DNA from: Bacteroidetes bacterium GWE2_42_24
GTDB lineage: Bacteria; Bacteroidota; Bacteroidia; Bacteroidales; TTA-H9
Direction of reading: 5' to 3'
Length of the DNA: 64,000 nt
Assembly (NCBI GenBank): GCA_001768515.1
Contig: MEOA01000067.1
Location: forward strand, 1-64,000
Position 1 is the first letter of the stretch; every line of letters starts with the position of its first letter. Made by a program: the position numbers and the translations under genes. Shown here in pieces: positions 1-8,845 of the stretch. Below the pieces are notes generated by a model, which was not told where the DNA came from, searched no databases, and was given only the letters and a program-made list of their open reading frames with translations.

Positions 1-882
1 AAATTCTGTGATCATTCTGTGATCATAGAGACTTGATGTTAATATGTCCGTTCACACGATAAGCGGTAAAACCCTTTTTAATGACCATGACAAGTATTGT
101 GCCAAAAAATACATATATTTATTCTTACTACATATATAATATACACCATAATTATAGTAAACATAAGCGTTTCATAAGTAAAACATATCTTTGGTATAAC
201 TTTGATATGTCTTTGTTAAGACTTTGGGATAAAATTGAAATGCAAAACACGTATAATCAACCATTTAAAAAACTACATTTTGTAACTAAATACACGCAAT
301 ATTTTTATAAAAAACTTGAAAATTCTTCAAAAGGGGGGATAAAATCAACGGAAATATAGTCTTAAAATTGGGAAACGTATATATTTTGGAAAATTAATAG
401 CGCGAAAATCTGTTTCAGCATTCCGGTGGTAAAATTGACTATGGTGTGGATTGGACGATCAATAATACAAAATTGTTAATGTTTCATGGCTTTAAAGTAT
501 TATTAATATGGTTATCATTGGTTCTGCAAATGACTTTTTTGGACAAATTCTGCCGGCATTTTGTATGCGCGAATGCATTTCTATTTGTCAAATAAATCGT
601 TGACTATCTGAATAATGAATTTAAATTACAACCTTCAGGGATGCAGAATGTGCTGAAAGAATCAGGATCATTCATATTTTGGTCTTCGGATTGTTTCACA
701 CAATTCCCGGTAGATCCTAAAAGTAATAACTCAGATCAATCTAACAAAGTACTGGTGAATTATGAAAAATATAAACATATTAATTATTAATTGAAGCTAG
801 CTGTCATAACATTTTCAGATTTAATAAATGTGGTGTGAGCAATTGTAGTTTGAGAGATAATAAATAAAAAACTGTGGTGTAT
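1..882. other. Gene-poor stretch with decayed sequence
   Basis: No convincing gene is visible. A 92-residue open frame at 81-359 is low-complexity, AT-driven and has no family resemblance. A short frame at 641-790 on the + strand has a more protein-like composition and may be the tail of a decayed gene, but I do not recognise it. Positions 3-24 hold a perfect 2 x 11 bp duplication. The left edge may cut through a feature that starts outside the window. Confidence 0.5.
3..24. repeat. 11-bp perfect tandem duplication
   Basis: The unit attctgtgatc occurs twice with no mismatch, so the palindrome TGATCA recurs one 11-bp step apart. Other intergenic arrays in this window also have an 11-bp period. 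It could continue to the left of the window. Confidence 0.7.
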
Positions 883-1563
883 TCAATTACTTATGGTAAT
901 TGTATATTTACCTTCTTCTAATATGTCAATGATGAACCTACATTGTTTTCTGGTATCGCCTACTAAAATAGTATAGCTTATCTCACAGTGAACCGGACAG
1001 AAATATTGGGATATACTGATTTTTTTCCCAGATTGAACAATTTGCCCTGAAGATTTATCTATTATCAGATCCGTTGGGGTAAAATCTGTAAATGCACTTT
1101 TAATAGAAAAAGTAATATCTTTATCATGTTCATTGATTAGCTCGTTTTTCTCAACCGTGTAATTCATAATGCCTGTAGCAGATGCAACTCTATAAGAAAT
1201 ATCGGGCTCTGTCACTCCTATATACTCATCTTTCTTCCAATATCCAATCAAAGTATACTTTTCTCCGTTTATAGTATATTCGAATTTTCCTTTACCGTCT
1301 TTTTGGCCATTAAGCCAATACCCTTGAAAGGTATCACCGTTTTTATATAAATATTTACCCTTTCCATTGGGTAATCCGTCTTTAAAGGTTCCAATGTAGG
1401 TGTCTTCGCCGATTGATTTACCTTTTCCATTTGCCAGACCGTTCAGACATTTACCAGTATATTTTCCGGAAATCTTTTCAAGAAGTACATTACATGAATC
1501 AGTCTGAGCATTGATGCTTAGCGTTAAAACTAAGATAATGATTGTTAATACTAGATTTTTCAT
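883..1563 (-). CDS. Secreted MORN-repeat protein
   Basis: I place the start at the Met at 1563 because it begins a clear signal peptide (MKNLVLTIIILVLTLSINAQ); the longer frame to 1623 adds 20 residues that would bury it. The mature protein opens with three to four MORN-type repeats of the form GxYxGxxxxGxxxGKGK, roughly residues 30-110. MORN repeats are short beta-hairpins, often found in membrane-associated or envelope proteins. The C-terminal half, about residues 120-226, has no recognised domain. It is monocistronic, with long non-coding DNA on both sides. The envelope location follows from the signal peptide; the function is unknown. Confidence 0.75.
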   Translation of the reverse strand: MKNLVLTIIILVLTLSINAQTDSCNVLLEKISGKYTGKCLNGLANGKGKSIGEDTYIGTFKDGLPNGKGKYLYKNGDTFQGYWLNGQKDGKGKFEYTINGEKYTLIGYWKKDEYIGVTEPDISYRVASATGIMNYTVEKNELINEHDKDITFSIKSAFTDFTPTDLIIDKSSGQIVQSGKKISISQYFCPVHCEISYTILVGDTRKQCRFIIDILEEGKYTITISN

Positions 1564-1623
1564 ATTTAGGGTTCTAGTTTGAATTGCATGAAACAATTTA
1601 AAGATAAATATATGAGGGGGCAT

Positions 1624-2786
1624 GTTTTTACAAAATCACTGTTATCGTGAGGAAAAAGGGTTGCCGGGTTGTGGTATAATGCGCTTTTGATCGTACTCCT
1701 GTGTCTGCTACTTAGAAATCACCTGTGAACTCATCAGGTTCGTTTCCGTGTTGGGTTTCCCAAATGAATCCCTCATCCCCACAGCTTCGCCACGTCAGTT
1801 ACAGCATAATTGTACTAACGTTTTGGTCGTTAGGTCGGTATGAACAAAAACGTGTACAGGGCTTTTTGCTGAAAAAAAGCTTGTTCCCTCTTGTCCGGGC
1901 AGCTCTTCCTTCTCCGGACTCGCAGTTGATGAGCCATGCTGACGGTTTGTGTACTACCGGTACTCTATAGAAGTCAAAAGTATGGATTCTTGCTGAAACA
2001 TGGAGCTAAAACGAATAATTATTTGGCACTGACAGGAACTGTGAGAAAAGCTACCACATTTTCAATTAGCTTTGGTTTCTGCTGCTTCCAATCCTGAATA
2101 CAATCCAACAGAGTGGTGAATGGCTATACCATTATAATGTGTTCTTCGTAATATCGACTAAGCACTGTCCTTCCGCGCGAATGCCAGCAAAACCTTTAAC
2201 AATAAGCCTCGGGACTTAAATGGTTTTACCAGGGAGTTCATCACATAGCAAGAACTCTTTTCCCTGTAACGGCGGTGGTGCCATCAACGATGTCACCGCC
2301 GGCCTGATGTTGATGCAGGGTGGTGGCAAAGTATCCGCACGACTAACCCATCTTAAATGCTGGTATACGAAGGTGTGGCTTTACTGAAAAATTCACTTGC
2401 AATGGCAATATCAAAGTAGCGCCATGTTCAAAGTCATTGAGCAATGGTAACAAGGCAGAATGAGCCATGTTTCATTCTGTAGTATGCAGAAGCAAGGCAT
2501 GTCTTGTCTCTGTATGATGAGATTGGCGATACTACCACCTTTTTTGTCTGGATTTTGTTGTATCTTAGCATTGTTTGGTGCCTCTGGTCTGAAAAAGTAT
2601 CATCTATCATTTGATTCTCAATCATGGCAGCTATTGCACCAAAACGGGAAATATTTTTCATTTTGAACTTTTTATCGAAAATGAGTTATCGTAAAAATGA
2701 ATTTAAATAATTGAAAAATAAATATTTACAATTTAATAACCTAGATTGGCATGTTTATTGTTAAGCCTTCAACAAAATCTTTTATT
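1624..2786. other. Long intergenic region, probably decayed coding DNA
   Basis: Frames at 1725-1970, 2434-2661 (-) and 2460-2666 are short, overlap each other and have no recognisable family. A stretch around 2271-2350 translates to protein-like glycine-rich text but is cut by stops, and it carries a 7-bp GGCGGTG/CACCGCC inverted repeat. Positions 2486-2513 are a diverged copy of a palindrome also present near 58.9 kb. I read the region as remnants of a lost gene or element. Confidence 0.45.
2486..2513. repeat. Diverged copy of 28-bp palindromic repeat
   Basis: The core AGCAAGGCATGTCTTGTCTC matches the near-perfect palindrome at 58927-58954 at 23 of 28 positions by eye. The arms still pair in part. 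It is likely a REP- or MITE-like intergenic unit. Confidence 0.55.
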
Positions 2787-5087
2787 ATGAAATCAAATCA
2801 AATTACACTCGTCGCACTTAGCATGATGCTTTTGCTTGCTTCGTGCAGAAAGGATCAGTCAGATCCTGTTACAACAACAGTAACCAACTCGAAAGACTTA
2901 AAAGTAGCCGACGGGTTCAACTGGGCAACAACAAAAACCATTGAAGTAAATATTAATGTTGAATCTGACTTAGCAAGTGGTTTGTTAAGCAAGGTTATGG
3001 TTTTCAAGGCAGACCCCACATCCGGTACAACACCTACGGCCAGTGGTTCAGCAGGTTTTGGATTCCCTTATGCTACTGATATCATTGTTCCGGCCGCTTT
3101 GGAAGGAATGTGGATTGAAATGCACAGCTCTGGTGGTGCTGTTGAAGTAGTTTATCAGGCCTTCTCGGGTAATAATCTGAGTTACACTTTCCAGACCAGT
3201 GTTAAAGCAGATGAACTGAAGTCAGTCGTTACTGGTCCTGATTGCACAAGTGGATGTGATGTAACCGTGTCGACTAACCAGGATATCACTGTAAAGCAAG
3301 GGAAGACCTATTGCCTTACTACAACAAATTTCACGAAGAAAATTAATTTTGAACCATGGAACGGAGGGGGTACGGTCCGTATCTGTGGTGTCGCTACACC
3401 TTCGCAGATCAACAACTTTGGTGGTTATGGCGGCAATTGCAACCTTGTGATATCCGATGGAGGGAAATTAACCTTTAACGATGATTTAGCTTTAGGTGGT
3501 GTCAGTTCAATCACAGCCTGGCATACTTCAGAAGTATATATAGAAGAATTAAAACTGAACCAAGAGTCTACCTCATTCACCAATTACTCTAGCAATTTCA
3601 CCATCCATAAAGCTTTTTCTCCCAGTGGAGTTGTTACTAATTACGGAACACTTACTCTCGACAATAAATATGAATCAAACAGTCCTAATGGAAAACTGAT
3701 TAATTCAGGGACCATTACAACCGTTGGCTACCTTCAGATTAATAATGCTTTGACAAACAGCGGTACTATCAATGTCGGAACCGACTTCGATTTGAATAAC
3801 AGCGCCGGTAATTATTCAAACACTTGTAAGATTATTGTCGGCAACAATGCCAGCCTTAATTCCGGTGCCCTGACGATGAACGGTGGTTATCTGAAAGCTG
3901 AAGGAAAATTTCAGGTAAATGGGGTTGCTGTTTTAAATCTTCAAAACCAATCGATGGTTTCGGCCAACAACGTCGTGTTAAACAATAGTATATCAGGCGC
4001 AGGTAGTCTGAATTCAATTGTTTCGACCGGGAATGCCACGATCAACTCAGGTAAAACCGTCTCGGGTGCAATTGAATGGGTTGATGATAACGGGGTGTTG
4101 ACAAATGGTACCGTGGCCCTCTTTATTAATGGAGCTTCCTTTAAGTTGATTTCTGAGGCAACTAACTTCATCCCGGTATCGGATTGTAACCCTGAAGGAA
4201 TAGGTTCTACCCCGGTCATTACTGATACAGATGGCGATGGCGTGGCTGATATTAATGATGATTATCCTGAAGATGCCACACGTGCATACAACAACTACTA
4301 TCCGTCAGCTACTACATGGTCATCGATGGCCTTTGAAGATCTGTGGCCTGCTTATGGCGATTATGACATGAATGATTTGGTGGTGAATATCCGCTTTAAT
4401 CGGGTAACGAATGCCCAAAATAAGGTTGTTGATGTAATCAACCTCTATGATGTGAAGGCAGTTGGCGGAGCTTTAAGAAATGGCTTTGGATTCCAGCTCG
4501 ATAATGTTGACGTTGGCGTAATTGAGTCTGTTACCGGATATTCAGTGAACCCTGGAAGCTACATTACGCTTGGTACCAATGGCCTTGAAACTGGAACTAC
4601 CAAACCAGTTATAATCCTATGGGACGATGCTGAAAATGTGATTACCCGTGTGGGTGGGGAATACTTTAACACCGAACATAATGGCTACGTTGGTACTTCC
4701 GAACCTGTTACAATTAATGTACATTTCTCTACGCCTCAGACAACTGCAATGGTTGGCCTGCCTCCTTTTAATCACTTCCTGATTAAGGGTAAGGTTCGCG
4801 GAACCGAAATCCACCAGCCCGGCATGGTACCAACAAGCAAAGCGAATACTGAGTTATTTGGCACTGGCGATGATGACACCAATCCGACTAACGGGAAGTA
4901 TTACAAGTCAGTAACCAATCTCCCCTGGTCAATATTTGTTGCTGAAGAGTTTGATTACCCTCTGGAAGAGGTTGATATAGTGAATGCTCACCTGAAATTT
5001 GCCGCTTGGGCTGAATCAAACGGAGCACAATATTCTGACTGGTATATGGACAAGGCAGGATACCGTAATACTGAAAAGATCTACTAA
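2787..5087 (+). CDS. LruC domain-containing surface lipoprotein
   Basis: The start at 2787 begins a lipoprotein signal (MKSNQITL...LLLASC, lipobox Cys near residue 20); the frame from 2751 would add 12 residues before it. Residues about 190-460 are rich in N-S-G-T repeats (SGTI, NSGTINVG, NNASLNSG) like a right-handed beta-helix. A calcium-binding thrombospondin type 3-like segment follows (DTDGDGVADINDDYP). The last about 270 residues match the LruC domain of Bacteroidota, with DLWPAYGDYDMNDLVVN and a C-terminal WAESNG...DWY. Such proteins sit on the cell surface; an adhesive or structural role is inferred. It is a single-gene unit ending in a strong terminator. Confidence 0.85.
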   Translation: MKSNQITLVALSMMLLLASCRKDQSDPVTTTVTNSKDLKVADGFNWATTKTIEVNINVESDLASGLLSKVMVFKADPTSGTTPTASGSAGFGFPYATDIIVPAALEGMWIEMHSSGGAVEVVYQAFSGNNLSYTFQTSVKADELKSVVTGPDCTSGCDVTVSTNQDITVKQGKTYCLTTTNFTKKINFEPWNGGGTVRICGVATPSQINNFGGYGGNCNLVISDGGKLTFNDDLALGGVSSITAWHTSEVYIEELKLNQESTSFTNYSSNFTIHKAFSPSGVVTNYGTLTLDNKYESNSPNGKLINSGTITTVGYLQINNALTNSGTINVGTDFDLNNSAGNYSNTCKIIVGNNASLNSGALTMNGGYLKAEGKFQVNGVAVLNLQNQSMVSANNVVLNNSISGAGSLNSIVSTGNATINSGKTVSGAIEWVDDNGVLTNGTVALFINGASFKLISEATNFIPVSDCNPEGIGSTPVITDTDGDGVADINDDYPEDATRAYNNYYPSATTWSSMAFEDLWPAYGDYDMNDLVVNIRFNRVTNAQNKVVDVINLYDVKAVGGALRNGFGFQLDNVDVGVIESVTGYSVNPGSYITLGTNGLETGTTKPVIILWDDAENVITRVGGEYFNTEHNGYVGTSEPVTINVHFSTPQTTAMVGLPPFNHFLIKGKVRGTEIHQPGMVPTSKANTELFGTGDDDTNPTNGKYYKSVTNLPWSIFVAEEFDYPLEEVDIVNAHLKFAAWAESNGAQYSDWYMDKAGYRNTEKIY

Positions 5088-5111
5088 TCAGTAGTTATCA
5101 AATAAGAATTC

Positions 5112-5148
5112 AAGAGGGGCGGGGAGTAATCTTCCCGCCCCTCTTTTA
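5112..5148 (+). terminator. Rho-independent terminator after LruC gene
   Basis: A GC-rich 15-bp stem (AAGAGGGGCGGGGAG pairing with CTTCCCGCCCCTCTT) with a short loop is followed by a T-run. It lies 25 bp after the stop codon. Confidence 0.9.
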
Positions 5149-5185
5149 ATTGGTGTTTAGGTCGAAAAAATCGAACAACACTCCC

Positions 5186-5194
5186 TATCTTTGC
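5186..5194 (+). promoter_or_regulatory. -7 promoter element TATCTTTGC
   Basis: It matches the Bacteroidota TAnnTTTG consensus 22 bp ahead of the start codon of the DUF3298 gene. Confidence 0.65.
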
Positions 5195-5216
5195 CTCAAT
5201 AAATCAAGTTATACTC

Positions 5217-6323
5217 ATGAATTTAAAAATGTTCTCCCTGACGGTTGTTTTAACAATGATGGGCATTGTATCGATGGGGCAAAAAATTCTGGATTCCTAC
5301 CACCATTATACAGGAAAAATCGGGAATTCTATCGATGTTACCCTTGATATTGTAATTGCCGGGAACCTGGCAGAAGGTATTTATTCGTATTCCAATATAC
5401 AACAGCCTGATAATAAGAAATCAATTCAAATTACCGGCAGGTGGGACGTTGTAAAGAAACATTTCAGACTCGAAGAATTTGGAAATCCCGACGGATCTAC
5501 ATTCATACTTACTAAATTGGAAAATGGACTCTCGGGAACATGGAAGCCGGCAGAACAGGATGTAGAATTGCCTTGTTCTTTAGCTGAGAACTACAATGAT
5601 GGATCCTTAACGTTTAAAACGTATAGTAAAGCGCTGAGTCATACATTATTTCCGATGATGAAGACCAGCCCAAGAGCATCCTACAGAATTGTTATTCCTG
5701 AAGCAATCGCCGGGGCTCAGCGTAATGTCCTGGATTCCATAAATAAACAGGTGTCTTTGCTGTATTTTAACCGGTTACAGGAAGGGGAGGGGTTTGATAA
5801 TATTATTGAGGCTGAACGAACAAGATACTTTCAACAATATGTAGATCAGAACCTTGATAATTATACGACTACAGATCAATCGAATACCTTTTGCTGGGAT
5901 AAGCACTTAAGTCTTAATGTAATGCATAACGAAAACGATATCTTGAGTTTAGGGGTTAAACTCTATGCATTTACTGGTAGTGGCAAAGGGATGATCGTTA
6001 AAAAATATCTGACAATGTCGGCAAAAACTGGTCAGCGATTTAGCTTAAACGAATTGTTCGATGGAGACTATAAAGGCCAGATTGAAAATCTTATACTCAA
6101 CGAAGTCAAAGTCAAGTTTAATCTTGGCCAGAATGAATTATTAACCGAAAAAGGGTTTTTCGCCGAGAATGTGTCAGTAACTGAAAATTTTTACCTTACC
6201 AGCAATTCGATCGGATTTTGTTACAATCCTTATGAAATCGCCGGTGCATCGGTAGGAGCCATTGAAATTGTCATTCCAATCTCCTCAATTGCTTCTTATT
6301 TAAAACCTGGTATCAAATTATAG
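5217..6323 (+). CDS. DUF3298-type exported protein
   Basis: The 368-residue protein begins with a signal peptide (MNLKMFSLTVVLTMMGIVSMGQ). The N-terminal half contains a beta-rich segment with the pattern GxIGNxIDVTLDI...GxYxYxN. The C-terminal about 180 residues match the DUF3298/RsiV-like fold: a conserved Trp-rich strand, then SAKTGQRFSLNELFDGDYK, and the ending GFCYNPYEIAGASVGAIEIVIP. RsiV-type domains are periplasmic or extracellular modules, some of which bind lysozyme; no anti-sigma part is present here, so a regulatory role is not implied. It has its own -7 promoter element and no operon partner. Confidence 0.75.
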   Translation: MNLKMFSLTVVLTMMGIVSMGQKILDSYHHYTGKIGNSIDVTLDIVIAGNLAEGIYSYSNIQQPDNKKSIQITGRWDVVKKHFRLEEFGNPDGSTFILTKLENGLSGTWKPAEQDVELPCSLAENYNDGSLTFKTYSKALSHTLFPMMKTSPRASYRIVIPEAIAGAQRNVLDSINKQVSLLYFNRLQEGEGFDNIIEAERTRYFQQYVDQNLDNYTTTDQSNTFCWDKHLSLNVMHNENDILSLGVKLYAFTGSGKGMIVKKYLTMSAKTGQRFSLNELFDGDYKGQIENLILNEVKVKFNLGQNELLTEKGFFAENVSVTENFYLTSNSIGFCYNPYEIAGASVGAIEIVIPISSIASYLKPGIKL

Positions 6324-6436
6324 TTTTTACTGATATTTTTTTCATAAAGCTTTGCTTTTATAATATATCTTAACATAATATAAATTATGGGGTACAATTA
6401 TATCAAAATATTCCTAACTTTACTGGCGAATATAAA

Positions 6437-7285
6437 TTAGATATCAGCAGGAAAAAAATGAAGAATAAGATTAGATGAATCGCTTTGAATTAACACCTTT
6501 GTTTTACCGCGATCAGAGATTAGTATCTTTTCCCTGTCCATTTCAAGTAATTTGAAACGCTTATTGTTAGCGGCTACTGAAGAGAATTTTTTAAAATCAT
6601 CAAGTGCACTCGCTAAATTGGCATATTCTAATCTGATCGTAATTTCCTCCTTGGTTTTTCTTTCTGCCAAACCACGTATGAATCCCTGAAAATTTGATGC
6701 ACCCAATGAATACACCGATGAAAATCCGGCTCGTCCGTAAAATATGCAATCATATTTACCTGGTGTAAACCTGATCAAACGACTTTGATCTGCATCAGTC
6801 TTATTACTGATTTCGTTGGTGATTTCTTCCGTCAGCTTATAAATATCATCTGGATCGACTTCCTTTGATTGCGCCGATATTACATAGTAAAAGCTACTAT
6901 TAGCTGCCATTGTATAACCTTTTCCAATGGCAATGTTGTTTGAATTAAATTGTTTATCAGCAGAATATGGTCGACGGATTGAATAGATGCCCCAAGCTTT
7001 CTCAGGTGATTCCATTTCATAAACCTCGACATGCAACTTACTGCTTTCCTTCGAATAATCAGCTGCGGCAACTTCAACAAAGCCATATTCCAGAAAAAGA
7101 TCGGCCCCACCATCAACCATGAAGTATAAATCATCGCCCGAGTAAACAACTATTGGTTCGATTATTTTCCAACCTCTATTTGTTTCAGGTAGAAGTAAAA
7201 CCGCCGGTTGTGAGGACAATTGGGTGGCTATCGAGTTGAATATGAAGAAAACAATTAATGGCGTTAAATGACTGATATGCAGCAT
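6437..7285 (-). CDS. DUF6599 family exported protein
   Basis: The 282-residue protein has an N-terminal hydrophobic signal. Residues about 45-110 carry the hallmark pattern of the DUF6599 family: YMVDGGADLFLEYGF, then a strand ending EVYEMESPEKAWGIYSIRRP. No catalytic motif is visible. Its start lies 13 bp after the stop of the upstream DUF362 gene on the same strand, so the two are likely co-transcribed. The function of the family is unknown; the family assignment rests on remembered motif order. Confidence 0.65.
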   Translation of the reverse strand: MLHISHLTPLIVFFIFNSIATQLSSQPAVLLLPETNRGWKIIEPIVVYSGDDLYFMVDGGADLFLEYGFVEVAAADYSKESSKLHVEVYEMESPEKAWGIYSIRRPYSADKQFNSNNIAIGKGYTMAANSSFYYVISAQSKEVDPDDIYKLTEEITNEISNKTDADQSRLIRFTPGKYDCIFYGRAGFSSVYSLGASNFQGFIRGLAERKTKEEITIRLEYANLASALDDFKKFSSVAANNKRFKLLEMDREKILISDRGKTKVLIQSDSSNLILHFFPADI

Positions 7286-7298
7286 CTTATTATTTCTT

Positions 7299-8192
7299 TT
7301 AGAATTCCCTGATGGTTACATTTTCAAGATTTGCTGTTCCCAGGCCTGAAGACTCACCAGTCTGAAGCGTTGGAACATCGCTCTGTGGAAAACCCAGAAG
7401 CTTTGCACAGTATGAGTCTAGTGCAACAGGATCTGTCCCAATAATTATTTTTCCAGATTTTACAATTTCTCCGGGGCCATTAGGACCGTTGGTGACAATT
7501 CCCATCAAAGCGTCAACTATATATAAATCAGGTTTTCTAATAACGAAAATATCAGTTATACACTGTGCCAGGTAAACCGGATCATTCCGTTTGGGCCCAT
7601 TCAGATGCATCGTTACATTCGTTGCCCGAGTGCAGACCCCCATGAGATTTTTCATACAGCAGGTGAGAATGGTTGTTGCATGGTGTTTGGCGACGGGGAT
7701 ATCAATGAATACATCAATTTTAAATAATTCACTTACTACTTCTGCTTTCCGAAGTGCCTTTGCACCTGGTATTGTATCAAGTCTGGTGAAATTGATCGAA
7801 TCATAAGTGGCAGGGAATGTGTTCTTATCAACCATCCTGACTCGTCCGATGATTGATTTGTTTGCTTCGAAGTTTGCAGACCTCTGCCAATATTCAGGTT
7901 TTATGTCCTGAAGGCTTATTACTTCTGATGCTCCAGCTTCAAAACACATCTTTACCACCGCTATGCTCAGATCAGGATTTACATAGGCTCCTGGTTCACT
8001 GAAATCGGAGTTGATCAAAAGGCCAATTTTTTGCCCTGGTTTAACAACATTCGATATTCCACCCCAATGGTCGATGGCGGAAATGGTTCCGGTAAACCCG
8101 TTGGTGTCGTTTACAACAACAATATTTGATGTCTGGGCTGATAATCCCAACAGTAGTGTTAGAAAGAGAAACAAGAGTCCTGTTCTAAGCAT
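7299..8192 (-). CDS. DUF362 domain-containing exported protein
   Basis: The 297-residue protein has a signal peptide ending near SAQ (residue 20), then a DUF362 domain over almost all the rest. The visible signature runs GQKIGLLINSDF...PGAYVNPDLSIAVVKMCFEAGASEV, then DVFIDIPVAKHH, CCMKNLMGVC and VALDSYCAKLLGF. Some DUF362 proteins carry ferredoxin domains; this one does not, but it keeps two adjacent Cys and a downstream Cys (CCMKNLMGVC) in the conserved loop. It is first in a two-gene operon with the DUF6599 gene. The biochemical role is unknown. Confidence 0.8.
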   Translation of the reverse strand: MLRTGLLFLFLTLLLGLSAQTSNIVVVNDTNGFTGTISAIDHWGGISNVVKPGQKIGLLINSDFSEPGAYVNPDLSIAVVKMCFEAGASEVISLQDIKPEYWQRSANFEANKSIIGRVRMVDKNTFPATYDSINFTRLDTIPGAKALRKAEVVSELFKIDVFIDIPVAKHHATTILTCCMKNLMGVCTRATNVTMHLNGPKRNDPVYLAQCITDIFVIRKPDLYIVDALMGIVTNGPNGPGEIVKSGKIIIGTDPVALDSYCAKLLGFPQSDVPTLQTGESSGLGTANLENVTIREF

Positions 8193-8845
8193 GTGCGATT
8201 TATTTTTGATGTTAATATATGAATCTACTGATATCTAAATGGTAGGTTTTAAATGCTATACGTTCGAATCTCGCCGGAAATGAGTCTTGAAAATTTCGTT
8301 CAATCTTTTAGGCGGAGTTTTTTAATTATTCATGCATATGCCTTGAAAAACGCTTCTTGCCTCTCCCCTGCCAATCAGAAAATAAAAATCGTCTAAATAA
8401 TTAATACATAACTGAGGTACAATAACTTGATACATTTGATGGTCTTAGTATGACTGCTACATTCTTTTTTCTGAACAAACCGATGCAATAACCATGTTAA
8501 TGCGCGCTCTTGTGTTTTCCTCTCCGACAAACCCCATCCTCTTATTGGCATAAAATAGATAATACAACCATGCCGCTTAATATATTGGTGAACAGATACT
8601 TTTTCCGGCGTGTGGTGGAGTAATGCTCATAATGGTCGGTTATTGTCAGCATCAGAAAATTAAGAAACATCCTGGAAATAAGTTTTAAGAGGCTATTTAA
8701 TCTAAAGACAGAAATAATTAAAATGGCAACTACAGGGATCAATTTATACGGCTGTCAAAAAAATATTTGCGAAGATAGTTTTTTTCAAAACAAAACGCGC
8801 CAGATACCGAAGTATCTGACGCGTCTCATTAGAAGTATAACACGG
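8193..8845. other. Intergenic region with one terminator
   Basis: No gene is visible. Open frames at 8542-8742 and 8723-9004 are spurious. Positions 8262-8277 resemble a tRNA T-loop but lack the pairing arm. The only supported element is the - strand terminator at 8778-8823. Confidence 0.5.
8778..8823 (-). terminator. Terminator of the Omp28-like gene
   Basis: Read on the - strand, an 11-bp stem (CGCGTCAGATA against TATCTGGCGCG, one G-T pair) is followed by a T-rich tail. It sits just past the stop of the 8846-10543 gene. Confidence 0.85.

Noticed and set aside
1725-1970. 81-residue frame as possible transposase remnant
   Set aside because: No catalytic motif or terminal inverted repeats could be seen; the idea is not supported.
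8262-8277. tRNA T-loop-like string GTTCGAATCTCGCCGG
   Set aside because: The 5' half of the T-stem does not pair and no cloverleaf can be drawn.
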